Assembly (NCBI GenBank): GCA_030760725.1 | Contig: JASWHV010000004.1 | Coordinates: 58,309,136 to 58,373,135 of the forward strand | Direction of reading: 5' to 3' | Origin: Neostapfia colusana | Taxonomy: Eukaryota > Streptophyta > Magnoliopsida > Poales > Poaceae | DNA length: 64,000 nt | Translations under genes and position numbers: made by a program | The notes under the pieces: model-generated | Database searches by the model: none | What the model was told of the DNA's origin: nothing | The model's input: the letters and a program-made list of their open reading frames with translations, nothing else | Shown here: piece by piece, positions 1 to 9,726 of the stretch | Position numbering within the stretch: position 1 is the stretch's first letter | Layout: each line of letters begins with the position of its first letter

Positions 1-2
1 AA

Positions 3-236
3 CGTCGTGAAGGCAAAAGACTGGCCACGAGGCAAACAGACTACATGGAGAAACTCCTAGAAAAGTCCTGCACCAATCACGCCTATCCGGTAAGTTACGC
101 CCTCAAAAACTGCGCCCTTCTGAAGCGTTTTGTCAGCATGGAGCCAAACACAGCAGGTGATAAAGGCAAGAAGCCCGCTGAGTTGAGTCCCAAGCCGAAC
201 GAGCTGAGTTTCCCCATGCTGGAGGCTGCCTCATAA
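3..236 (+). pseudogene. gag C-terminal fragment (Tat-type)
   Basis: This frame is open from base 3 and ends at a stop near 236. It reads through a block typical of the region near the end of grass Tat gag (YMEKLLE, then HAYPVSYALKNC). Gag would form the particle that packages the element RNA. No start codon is expected because the 5' part lies outside the window. The continuation into protease is broken by frame changes between about 236 and 335, so this is a remnant. Confidence 0.7.
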
Positions 237-334
237 TATTGGGAGGAAGTTAAGCCTACGAAAGCCGCCGCAGGTAGAAGCTGACAGCCCGAGAGGTCAG
301 TATTATCGCTCCCGCCAACCCAACGTTCCTTCGG

Positions 335-990
335 TTGTCTGAAGCAGCGGTCACCTTCTACCGATCAGAACAGCCCGGCCTCATACCACAGCCCGAGCAC
401 TTCCCCCTGGTCGTGGACCCATTCATAGGCCCAAAACGCCTGACCAGGGTCCTGATGGATGGGGGAAGTGGTCTCAACATCCTCTATGTTAGGACCCTCG
501 ATGCCTTGGGGATCTCACGTTCAAGCTCTGCCTGACACGAACCCCCTTCCATGGCGTCATCCCCGGCCAGAAAGCACTTTCGCTGGGAAAGATCGATCTC
601 CCGGTCACGTTCGGGGACAAATATAACTTCCGCACGGACACCCTCACCTTCGATGCTATCTACCACGCCATTCTGGGAAGTCCCGTCTATGCGAAGTTCC
701 TGGCCATCCCAAACTACACCTACCTCAAGTTGAAGATGCCCGGCCACAACCGAATCATCACAGTGGAGGCGAAGTTCCTGCAGACCCTGCTGTGCGAGCA
801 ACACAGTTGCGAACTGGCCGCAGAGGCGGTCGTTGCAGCAGCGCCTAGCTCGGCGCACCAAGCAATAATGGCAGGAATTAATCCCAACCAATCCCCAACC
901 ATAACCCCAAAGGACACAAGGATGGTCGATGTTCACCTCGGGGGCTCGACAAAGCCAGCGCGGACAACATCCGCACCCCCCGACAACTGA
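335..990 (+). pseudogene. Retroviral-type aspartic protease region (Tat-type), frameshifted
   Basis: The active-site block is VLMDGGSGLNILYV near 451-490. The first frame stops at about 535; homologous sequence resumes in the next frame from about 541 (TPFHGVIPGQ, then LPVTFGD, YHAILGSPVYAKF and PNYTYLKLKMPG) and runs to the stop at 988-990. A one-frame shift near 530-541 therefore inactivates it. Compared with other grass copies as I recall them, a few residues between LTFDA and YHAILG seem to be missing. No reverse transcriptase follows; non-coding linker and then antisense sequence begin instead. Confidence 0.75.
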
Positions 991-1416
991 AAAGGGGCAC
1001 CACTCATCGCAAAGCGTAGTCTAGGTGTCACGTTCATATCTGTAAATCCTAAGTTGGGCAGATATAATATATATACGCCAGGATTATCTTTTTTCCTAGT
1101 TTTGATTTCTTGTGGTCCGATATCCCCCCTTCCTAGTTTTTCCTAGTTGCAACAAGACCAGACCCGACTTCCGGCACCACATGATTCCTAAAAAATAGAG
1201 AAGAACCGCGTGACAGAAGGAACGAACCAACCCTCACATGGTGCTTGGGGGCTATCCATCCATACAGATCTCAAACACACCATCAAAAATTTTGTTTCCC
1301 AACCTTCATCACAATTCACTACCAAGACATCATAAATCCCTTCTTTCGACATACAAAAGGAGAAGCTACGGCTCGAACAAGTCGCATGAACGAAATAGAA
1401 ATCAAGAAGAAGCCCT
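991..1416. other. Non-coding linker of the Tat-type element
   Basis: I see no supported coding sequence on either strand. The stretch has T-rich repeats of CCTAGTTTT and an AT-rich patch near 1065. It lies between the protease remnant and the 3' end of the antisense ORF. Confidence 0.4.
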
Positions 1417-1884
1417 AACTACAAAGAAGGATCACTTGGCCTCCGGCTCCTGTCAGCCTCCTCCTTGATCGCCCACCCCAGGACAAGCTCGGCCAAGGAG
1501 AACGCGGCAACAGCAATCGCGTTGCCCAGCTCTTTAGAGTTTGCGGGTAGCCTGTCTTCGTGAAGGCCATGAAGAGCTGAAGGTCGATGTCGGGGTAATA
1601 GGACAGCGTGATGCCCAGCGCAACCTGAGCCCCACAGAAGACCCCGGCATCCCCGACGTCTATCCGCCGACCATCCACCTGGCCAGTAGCAGAAGCCAGC
1701 CTGTCGGCAAGCTGGACTCCGGATTAATCCCCGAGCACCAGGTCACATATCGACCACCCAGTATCCCGGAGCCCGGCGAGCTCTGACTGAAGTGCCGCAA
1801 TATGCTCGGGAATCTGCCGAAGCCGCGACTCCGGAGAAGCAAATCCCACGGAGGTGGTCGCCAGCATCGCACCCAGCATCCTAT
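1417..1884 (-). pseudogene. Antisense extra ORF of the Tat-type element, C-terminal half
   Basis: Read on the - strand this continues the ORF whose N-terminal half lies at 5935-6286. It begins at the solo-LTR insertion site and includes the blocks RLRQIPEHIAALQSELAGL and YYPDIDLQLF. An in-frame TAA lies at 1724-1726, and a frame change near 1505 is needed to reach the best ending (about EEADRSRRPSDPSL, stop near 1417). Extra ORFs antisense to gag-pol are known in Tat-lineage elements; their function is unknown. The copy is broken by the solo LTR, the TAA and the frameshift. Confidence 0.6.
1880..1884. repeat. TSD (left), CCTAT
   Basis: CCTAT immediately left of the solo LTR; the same five bases follow the LTR at 5930-5934. 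It is a perfect 5-bp duplication, as expected for Ty3/gypsy integration. Confidence 0.9.
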
Positions 1885-2032
1885 TGTGAGGGCCCCACGG
1901 CCTCGTCGAGCCAGGATCATGCTGAGGGATGCTGCGTTGCACAGCACCGGATAATGCACATCAAAGATACAAAACGGAAGCAAAGTTTTATTACAGAAAC
2001 GAGTTTATGAACATTTGTACAACAAAATACGT

Positions 2033-2202
2033 TCAGTCTACACTCATGGGCATAGACTGCGCACCGAGTTCACGTTCAGCCCGTGAACGCGTTCCCGCTA
2101 GCACACACGCACAATAACATGGCGGCATGCACGACTCCCACTCGACGGGGTTTCCCTCCTGGGTTTCCGTCTCCTCCTCGGGAGTCCCTTCCTCATAACA
2201 CC
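2033..2202 (-). other. Predicted LTR coding exon (third-exon equivalent), acidic
   Basis: Preceded on the - strand by an acceptor-like TTTTGCAG ending at 2203. The exon opens in phase 1 with CYEEGTPEEETETQEG and stays open to a stop near 2033. It corresponds in position to the short acidic last exon in the M-type LTRs but is longer. The intron to the upstream exon would be 3298-2203, 1,096 bp, almost the same as in the M-type LTRs. Coding status is inferred from the arrangement, not proven. Confidence 0.5.
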
Positions 2203-3298
2203 CTGCAAAAGTTTCAAACACAAGCAGTGAGCACGATGGCTAAGCAAGTTTGACTCGTCTCTCCTGTACATGAAACTTCTACATGAAGGATTTCAGGGTA
2301 CATGAGGTAAATAGGTTGCAAAGGACTCGCCTAATTATTTGAACCTTACTTTCAAGTTTTAGCAGCAGTTGTGGAGAACCTCACGCTAAGGCACATGAGA
2401 GAGCCACAATCAAACAAAAAACACATTTCTCTCATGTACTTTGCCCAAGGTGAAAAAGAACTTTAATTAGCTCTAAACTACAGCAAGTCATTAACAAGCA
2501 AGGTATAGCTTTCAATCAGCAACTTTTACATGACTCTAGCCTGTTCTTTCTACGTCATGGTATAGTGAACAAGTGGTACTCACTGACCATGAGGGACGGC
2601 GATTATAATCGATTTACACCTGCAGGATTACCCGAATAACCCGTCACGTATGCCCGTACTCGATGTTGCCTACAGCAACCATCACGGACGTCATACACAA
2701 CCACCTTTCACCCGTCAGCCAAATGTTGAACCGGTCCAATCGTCCCGAGCAAGAGGTCTCTGCGCACGCATCCTCAGTGCCGCCAGCCGATTTACACCTC
2801 AAGCTCTCAACCTACCCTCTGAACGACCAGCTATGCCTCAACACCCAGCTACCCGAGTTACATCGGTTTCTCGGTTCCCATATATCCGGTAGGTCTTCGG
2901 TACTGTTCTAGCTTGTTCAACAGGCCCGCACACGGCTCGGTCCTCAATTGACACAAGCAGAGCTATGGCACCCAGGCCCCAATGTCCTGCTGCCCTTACT
3001 CTCCACTCGGTCTCATTTTTCTTGCCATGTGTTCCATTTGCTATCTTTACTCGAGTAGTGTGCCTCTGGCCTATTCTCGCGAGCAGTTCCAACTACTCAA
3101 CTTGTATCGAATCCTACACTATCTTAACATTGCAGTAGCTAATCGAGATTTACAAACCTAAGCCCAACCAGGGTTTTTTTGGCTATGCATTTGGGTTTTC
3201 AAACAAGACTCTAATGCAAAGGAATTAAAGTGGTTGCTCAAAGTAAGTTATCAAAACAGTAAAATTTGTAAAAATGGTTAATGCAAACCGAAGCTTGC

Positions 3299-3380
3299 CT
3301 TGCTCCTGTTGGTCGTAGGTGTATCTGCTCCTCAGGAGTGATGAAGTCTAAGACTTCGGGCTCCTCCTCAACCTTAGCGA
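3299..3380 (-). other. Predicted LTR coding exon (second-exon equivalent), acidic
   Basis: On the - strand this follows CATGTAG (acceptor-like) and starts in phase 1 with an acidic run (AKVEEEPEVLDFITPEEQ). It ends at a GC-type donor, AAG followed by GCAAGC. It is 82 nt long; 81 nt would keep phase 1, as in the T2 LTR, so a one-base insertion near the 3' end is likely. Confidence 0.5.
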
Positions 3381-5929
3381 CTACATGAAATAAATACATA
3401 TATGTATCATGTTGAATGCATTTGAACTGAAGTTGCATTTGTGAAGACTATAAGTCTTGCTAGACAGGCCCAATGACTCTAAAATTTTTACTGTTGTTTG
3501 GATACAACCTAAACGGAGACTTGACCAATTTTTATTTGCAGCAAAGCTCATTTGAGCTCTCCACAAATAATTATGTACTTGGCGTTAATTGGAGCTCTTA
3601 GGGTGTTCTAGGGATTTTCATGGAGCAAGCCATGACTTTATGAAATCTAGATTTTCAGAGGGTTCTAATGGAGTTGGTTTCACTTAATTTGAATGTTCAT
3701 AGCTACAGATATGAGCTAAACAATTTCAGAGAAATTCTGAAAATATTTCTGGACATTTTCCATTTTCTCTGGAACAGTTTTATTAATCACACCATTAGCT
3801 GGATCAAATGAGCTCAAATGGATCTGAAAATTTTATGGTAGCTTAGGTATATTTTGTTGAACATCTAGCCAAATTTCAGAATTTTCCTTCAAAGGGTTCT
3901 CCAGTTAAAATTCTAAACAGTTTAAAATTTGAAGAATTAATTCTGGAGAAATAAGGATTTTCATAAAGTGAAACTTGATTTGTTGGAAATTACTCAGGGA
4001 GCTGAATCCAACAAAATTTGGTTCACTCGATTTGTAGTTTCCTAGCCAAAGTTATGTGGGTTTGAAGTTTGAACTAAATCTGAAAATCGGGGAAAAGTTT
4101 AAACTTCTGCCGGTGGGTCCAAGGGAACACGTGCCGTGCTGAACCGACGACACACAGGGCCACAGGTTTAATTCCCGTGCGGTCACAGCTGATCCGCACC
4201 CACAGAAGATCCAATCACCCGGTTTCCTCCCACTGACAGCAGGCCCGACCCCAGTCATCGTCTACCTCGCGCCTCCCACGCGGTAGCGCCGCTGAGGTCG
4301 CCGGAGCACCACCGAACTCGATCGTCCAGTCAGCTCCCATGCGCTAGCTTGCCGCCAGCCCCTAATTTTGTGCACTGAACACGTTGGAAGGGTTTCCCAA
4401 CATAGACGTCGGCTCTAACGAGCTCGCGACGGTGCGGCGGCTCAGGAATAGTTCGGCGACGTCGTTCCGACGTGCTAGCCTGCTAAAAGCTAGGTGGAGT
4501 GGCCCTAGAGCACCAGTGGGGGCTCGGGAAGCTTGGCATGGTGGTGGACAGGCCCGGGAATAGCTCCAAGGTGGGTCTCACCGTGCGCCCGATTCTTCCC
4601 GCTAAAGCCGTCGTAGGAAAACTTGGAAATACGCCGTGCACAAGAGTTTTCATGCTAGGTTTCGTGAAGCTAACTTAGGCGCCACTGTGTCTAGTTCCTG
4701 TGTGTGAAGTTTCATGGAATCTAAATGAGAATCAATCGGGAATTTTAATGTTCCTTACCCGAAGGTGACTTTGCACCAGCCGGAAGCAAACTGCAAAATT
4801 TACCGTCGACGCTCAACCTTTCAGCTCAAGCTTCGGAGGTGAGCTGTAGGAAGTCCTTTCTCGTTCAGAGGTGGCCTGGCTCAGCCGTGACAAGCCTTGG
4901 GTGGGGCTGTCCACGAGAGCCGTCCGTGGCGGTTCCTTTCGGACGCCGCTCGAAACTTGGTTTTCTCGGGTTGTGGAGGCTGATCACACAAGGAAATGGT
5001 GCGAGGAGCTCATGGGGAGTCCCTTGGTGCCGTTTTGCTGCTCTGCTGGGGTTTGCACTCGAGCTTATGGTGTGGCCGAGCGATCGGCAGAGTAGCGGCG
5101 GCTACGGTCAGTTTCTTGCACGAGGGAGCAGGGAACTGAGCGGCTTTTCCTCTGGCCGGCTCGGCATCGGGGATAAGAGGGGGGCGACGTTGGTTGACAC
5201 GGCTCAGGCCGAGCAGGAGCTGTCACCGGCAATCAGCTCGGTGGAAACCGCAGCCCGGGCCCGAAAAACCGAGTGCCTTGTTCTTCAGTCGGTTAAACAG
5301 CTAGTGAGGCTGTCATGTGGGTCCCACTCCAGTTTTAACCTCCTAAATTCAATTTTCCTCACTGCTCTAAACAGTAGAGACCCAAATACCCCTGGTGATT
5401 TGATCAAATTTCGAAATGGCTACTGGACTTTGAATAATTCAAAGTGGAATTTGATTTGATCAAACTTTAAGCAAAGGTTTAGTTAAAATTCAAATTTGAT
5501 TTGAATTTAGCCAAATGGCTCATGTCAAGATTAACTCCAAATGGAGTGAAAATTGGTGGTGAGCTCACAAAAATGCACTGAGTATGAATATGCCTCCCAT
5601 TTTTGAATTGATGGGATAAAATTAGTTTGAATTTGAATTTGAGTTCAAACTAACCCCTTTCTAGTTATACCCAAAAATACCTCAAAATGGTTTTGGATTT
5701 GGGTGAATTTTGGCATGAGTAATCCTAGAAAGGTGTTGGAGTTTTTCATATGCTCAGCCCTTATATGATGCATGTGGGAAATGCTACTTTTGCATTTGTG
5801 AGTTTATTATCTAATGACCATGTTGATGGTGTTTACTTGCTCTTCAAAGGTGTTCATAATGTTTCCTCAAATGAGGTGTGTGTGGTGTGATGAACACTTT
5901 GGATGTGTGCAAAAACTCAGGCCCTTACA

Positions 5930-5934
5930 CCTAT
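5930..5934. repeat. TSD (right), CCTAT
   Basis: Right copy of the duplication flanking the solo LTR at 1885-5929. Confidence 0.9.
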
Positions 5935-6286
5935 CACAAGCTGCGGCCAACGACCGCCAAATCTTCTCCATCTTCCGCTTAATGGTGGAAAGCCGAGCAC
6001 GAAGACCCCCGATGTTTTCCTCCCGAGTCTCGACCAAATCTTCGGTGACCGTGATTTGCCCCAGCGTCTCTGCACAAAACGTACCACAAGGGCGTCAGAT
6101 CAACACAGGCCCTTAAAACCAGAAGGAGGACGAGAGGGAAAGGACCAACCTGTGATCTGATCCTTCGCCTTCTTCACTGGGGCCCAGGCTTCCCGAATCT
6201 TCCGACCATGGTCCGCGAGCTCTCTGGCAGCTCGGGTTGCGCCCTCGTGGGCAGCCTCGGCGGCAGTACAAAAGCGGGCAAGTTCA
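5935..6286 (-). pseudogene. Antisense extra ORF of the Tat-type element, N-terminal half with an 80-bp intron
   Basis: Read on the - strand from 6286, the frame gives an Ala/Glu-rich helical segment (ELARFCTAAEAAHEGATRAA), then a donor CAG/GTTGGT at 6150/6149 and an acceptor TTTTGTGCAG ending at 6070. After this 80-bp intron the frame resumes in phase 1 with TLGQITVTEDLVETREEN and a coiled-coil-like run, reaching the LTR insertion site at 5930-5934. The other half is at 1417-1884. The first exon is truncated at 6286, so the start is lost. Confidence 0.6.
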
Positions 6287-6328
6287 GGTAGTTGATAGCT
6301 TAAGACACTTCCTCAGCTGGGAAATGTG
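6287..6328 (-). pseudogene. T1 pol 3' end fragment (Tekay-like)
   Basis: These bases match, on the - strand, the part of the Tekay-like pol that in T3 lies near 30800-30855 (the HISQLRKCLKLS region). They continue the T1 pol interrupted at 13879 by the CRM-like element. Everything downstream in T1 (chromodomain, tail, 3' LTR) is missing because the sequence switches to Tat DNA at 6286. Confidence 0.75.
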
Positions 6329-6333
6329 AAATA

Positions 6334-7193
6334 TGATAAGGATATCACAACAGTGGATACTCACATTGATATACAAGGACCAATCACAAGAGGACGACGG
6401 TTACTAAATCAGCAGGTGAACTCGTTCCTAACTTCCTACCCATGTGATTTTGAGAATGGATTGCTATTGAATGATTTAATTGTTATTAGGAACCATGGAC
6501 ATGATCAAAAAGTAAAGGGAGGAGGATTTGGGGACGTGGAGAATCAGATGGGACGTCCACAAGTTGATGGAAACAGTCACCAACTCGGACTCGAGTTCAA
6601 CTCGGAGTCTAGGAGCAGTACATATTAAAAAGGACGCCCAGGATGCATACGGACTCCGTTTTGACGTTCCACATATGCATGGAAAGATGAGAAGATAAGC
6701 TTTGCAATGGTTCTGGTCCCACATTAAAATTCGCCCGGAGTCGTTGGGAGTTGTCGAAACAAGTTGAATTCGGAGTTCTGTCCGGTGTTGCACCACCGTA
6801 TTGGGCTTTTGGGCCTTGTATCCCATATGAGTCCATTAGGGACGCATCTAAGGGTCTTATGGTCGAACCCTAGCCTTTAAATACTGCACCCGCCGGCCAT
6901 ATTTGGTGGGTTTTTGTTAGATAAACAGCCGCCGTTCTACGGTTTGTGTGAAACCCCAACTTCGTGTTTTCAGATCACATCATCTACGTTCCTGCTCGTG
7001 TTCTCGGTTGCACTTGCAGGGATTAGCCTTCTTGGCGAGGTCAAGCGTGTGAAGCACGGTTGATAACCAATGGAGCAGTGGTGTAGTGATTGCAGAGGTG
7101 TTCGTGTCTGCTCGAGTTCCTCGGATCATCAACGTCGAGATCTCCACTTCAATTGACCTACCTTTCGGAAGATCGGGCCTAAACAACTCATCA
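6334..7193 (+). repeat. 5' LTR of the CRM-like element
   Basis: 860 bp, nearly the same as 13016-13874. It starts TGATAAGGATATC (the 3' copy starts TGATGAGTACATC) and ends AACTCATCA. A TATA-like TTTAAATA lies at 6876-6883. Confidence 0.9.
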
Positions 7194-7195
7194 TT

Positions 7196-7205
7196 TGGTA
7201 TCAGA
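7196..7205 (+). promoter_or_regulatory. Primer-binding site (initiator tRNA-Met type)
   Basis: TGGTATCAGA two bases after the 5' LTR, complementary to the 3' end of plant initiator tRNA-Met; this is where minus-strand synthesis would be primed. The following bases (TTTCAGG) depart from the usual GCC. Confidence 0.8.
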
Positions 7206-8496
7206 TTTCAGGTTGCCCATGAGGTACTTTGATTTTCCCACTAGATTAGTTTTTGTTTTTCATACCTAGAGTCCACAGAGGAAGCCACAAAAAAAACATA
7301 TCGTGTTACCGATTCCTAGACTATAGTGCCTGCAAGTTTTCGTTTTTCAGTTTGCATTGTTGACTTTGCATTCGTGTGGTCGAGTCTTATTGCTGGTTTA
7401 GCTTTGTGTTTTCTGGTCGTAGTTATCGTTTTTATTCCTTGTTTTTCTTGCTTCTCACCTATTCCACAATCCCTAAACAACAAACCGAGCCACCAAGATC
7501 TTCGGTTTACCCTAGCTAGCCGCCTTGCGTGAACTCCCGCATCGCCAGCCCTAGAACAGGTGACAAACCATTATGCCAGTCCTCCTTGATTCATCACACA
7601 ACATCCCATCAGCCGTCGTTGCTAAATTCCGATTGTTTTTCACATCCTATTGCGAGATCTTTTCCAAAATCGAGTTTGAATCAACATAAAAAACAGTAAC
7701 TCGGGTAACCTACCTTAAAACGGCCATAACTTTTGCATACGAACTCGAGTTCGGGCGTTTTTTTTTTCAAATTGATCTACTCAAAATTTCGCAACCGATT
7801 TTCCATGGCTTCACCATGTTCGGCGAAATTTGTTTGGCCAAATTCCCCTCAGAAGATAGACTATCTGGCCTCCGAAGTTTCAGCACAAATTTTAAAGAAT
7901 CTTCCTGATTTTCTATAGGCCACATCTTACATCCAATTGAGCTGCAAAGTTGTGTGCTTCCTTTTTTGTGCTCTCAAGTAAACAAAAAATATCAGAAAAA
8001 TATTACAAAAAGAAAAAATAGTGAAGAGAGAACAAATATTAAAGCATTGACAGCAGACACTTGAAACTGTTGGCCTATACACTTGTGCTGTACTTGTTGC
8101 TTATATCTTCCTGATCTTCTATTTGCCTCTCTACCGCCTTGTGTTGTGCTAGGCCTAGAACACTTGTTAAGCAGCAACAGTTCCTACATTGAATACTTAT
8201 TCAACTTTGTTTTGCTGTTAACGATTTTTCTTTGCCTATTAGCCACTATATTGTGCCATCCAAGCTCCACTTTTCCTCTTGAGCAGAACAGGTACCTTTG
8301 CAATTACTCCACGCTTCATTGGTTCTCACCGTCCACCGTTTACCACCTGCTGTGTCGGTAAGAACACTTGTAAGAACGTGGTACGACGCTTGAGAGAGAG
8401 AGAGATTGTTTCCTTCCTTCCACTTTTCACATTGCCACTATCCTTTGTAGTTGATAGGGATAAGATTTTTTTGTTGTCTTTTGTTTACTACTAACA
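7206..8496 (+). other. Untranslated leader of the CRM-like element
   Basis: About 1.3 kb between the primer-binding site and the gag start. I see no conserved coding frame; short ORFs here have no recognisable content. A GA repeat (about GAGAGAGAGAGA) lies at 8392-8404. Confidence 0.6.
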
Positions 8497-9726
8497 ATGG
8501 CAGAAGATAAAAGGGATGATGAATGTGTTCAACATGCTAAGTTGCTTGACATGATGAGGGAAATGTTAGATATGTTCACCAAAACCAAAGCATCGACAGA
8601 GGCGTCATTGACGACCTTCAATCACCAACTTGCTGATCTTGTTGTTCGGATGGATACTCTTGAGGCGCGGCTGCCTCTCGCTGAAGATCGTGAAGACAAT
8701 GCTTATAATATGGAAGATCATAACAATCAACCACGACTTCAACGTTATCTACGAGGTATGGGAGGTAATAATCGTTATAATTACAATGATCGTCATAACA
8801 ATTTTAATCGCCCTCTTGATGATCCTTTTGCTAAAGTCAAATTTACTATACCCTCTTTTTCTGGTGCTTATGATGCTGAGGCATATCTTGATTGGGAGAT
8901 GGCAGTAGAGCAGAAATTTAATGCCCACCTTGTTCCTGAACAACATAGAGTTCGTCAAGCCACTAGTGTGTTTAAGGATTTTGCTATCATATGGTGGAAT
9001 GAACTTGTTAAAACTAGAACTGATCCTCCAACATGGGATAGATTAAAGGAAGCTATGCGTATTCGTTTTGTTCCTCCTTTTCAGCGGGACCTTCGCAAAA
9101 AATTGCAGCGCTTAGAATAAGGTAACATGTCCGTAGAGGAGTATTATCAAGAGTTACAAAAGGGTATGTTGCGCTGTGGGGTAGTAGAGGACATGGATGA
9201 TAAAATAGCTCATTTTTATCGGGGGTTGAGGCGTGAAATTCAGGACATCGTTGATTATAAGGAATATGATATTGTTAACAGATTATTTCAGCTGGCTATG
9301 TTGGAAGAAAAAGAATTGCAGGGCCGCCAACAGCAGCAGCACCAACGCATGAGGAGCACATTTACACCGCGTTCGACATCTACACCATCCAAAACAGCAC
9401 CATCTTCGAGTTTTCCTACTGCCACTACACCATCCAATGGTGTCCAACGAACTTCATCTACTGCTCCATTTCCTCGTGCGCCGGAGGGCAGCAAGACGAC
9501 ACCATTCAAGCCTACGTCTTCCACTCCTTCCACAAGTCAAACTTCCAACATTAAGTGTCACCGCTGCCAGGGAGTTGGTCATGTGATGAAAGATTGCCCT
9601 AGCAAACGAGCATACATAGCACAAAATGATGGTGGGTATGATAGTACTTCGAATGTTGAAGATGAATATTCTCTTGCTACTAACGTTGCAGGACCAAAAG
9701 ATGACCACTATAGCACAGATGAATAG
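8497..9726 (+). pseudogene. gag of the CRM-like element
   Basis: Starts at ATG 8497. A Gln/Asp-rich N-terminus is followed by the retrotransposon-gag core (FTIPSFSGAYDAEAYLDWE, then WWNELVKTR), a Ser/Thr/Pro-rich linker and a CCHC zinc knuckle CHRCQGVGHVMKDC near 9556-9598. The frame is interrupted by TAA at 9118-9120 (after LQRLE) and TAG at 9724-9726; homology continues in the same frame across both, so each is a point-mutation stop. The protein would form the particle and bind the element RNA. Confidence 0.88.

Larger units (their letters stand above)
1885..5929 (-). mobile_element. Solo LTR, Tekay-like family G (4,045 bp)
   Basis: On the + strand the LTR begins TGTGAGGGCC and ends GGCCCTTACA, so read in its own (-) orientation it runs TGTAAGGGCC to GGCCCTCACA. 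Perfect CCTAT flanks show that the whole element was reduced to one LTR by LTR-LTR recombination. Its first about 2.4 kb match the T3 3' LTR (34578 on) and the T4 LTR (41366-43831), both truncated. It contains two predicted acidic exons (3299-3380 and 2033-2202). The ORF of 206 codons at 4839-5459 lies on the opposite strand and has no recognisable domain. Confidence 0.88.
1..6286 (+). mobile_element. Tat-lineage Ty3/gypsy fragment, split by a solo LTR
   Basis: A degraded internal domain without its own LTRs. The + strand holds the end of gag and a protease; the - strand holds an extra ORF in two halves (1417-1884 and 5935-6286). The halves are separated by a solo LTR at 1885-5929 flanked by CCTAT on both sides, so they were once contiguous. 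Protease wording (DGGSGLNILY, then a YHAILG block) and the antisense coiled-coil ORF fit grass Tat elements of the RIRE2/Grande kind. The right edge at 6286/6287 is an abrupt join to a Tekay-like pol end. Lineage assignment rests on recalled motifs, not on a search. Confidence 0.75.

Noticed and set aside
484..936. 150-codon ORF on the - strand
   Set aside because: Shadow of the Tat protease and downstream frame.
4839..5459. 206-codon ORF on the + strand
   Set aside because: It lies inside the solo LTR, antisense to it, and has no recognisable domain; the GC-rich LTR leader makes chance ORFs likely.
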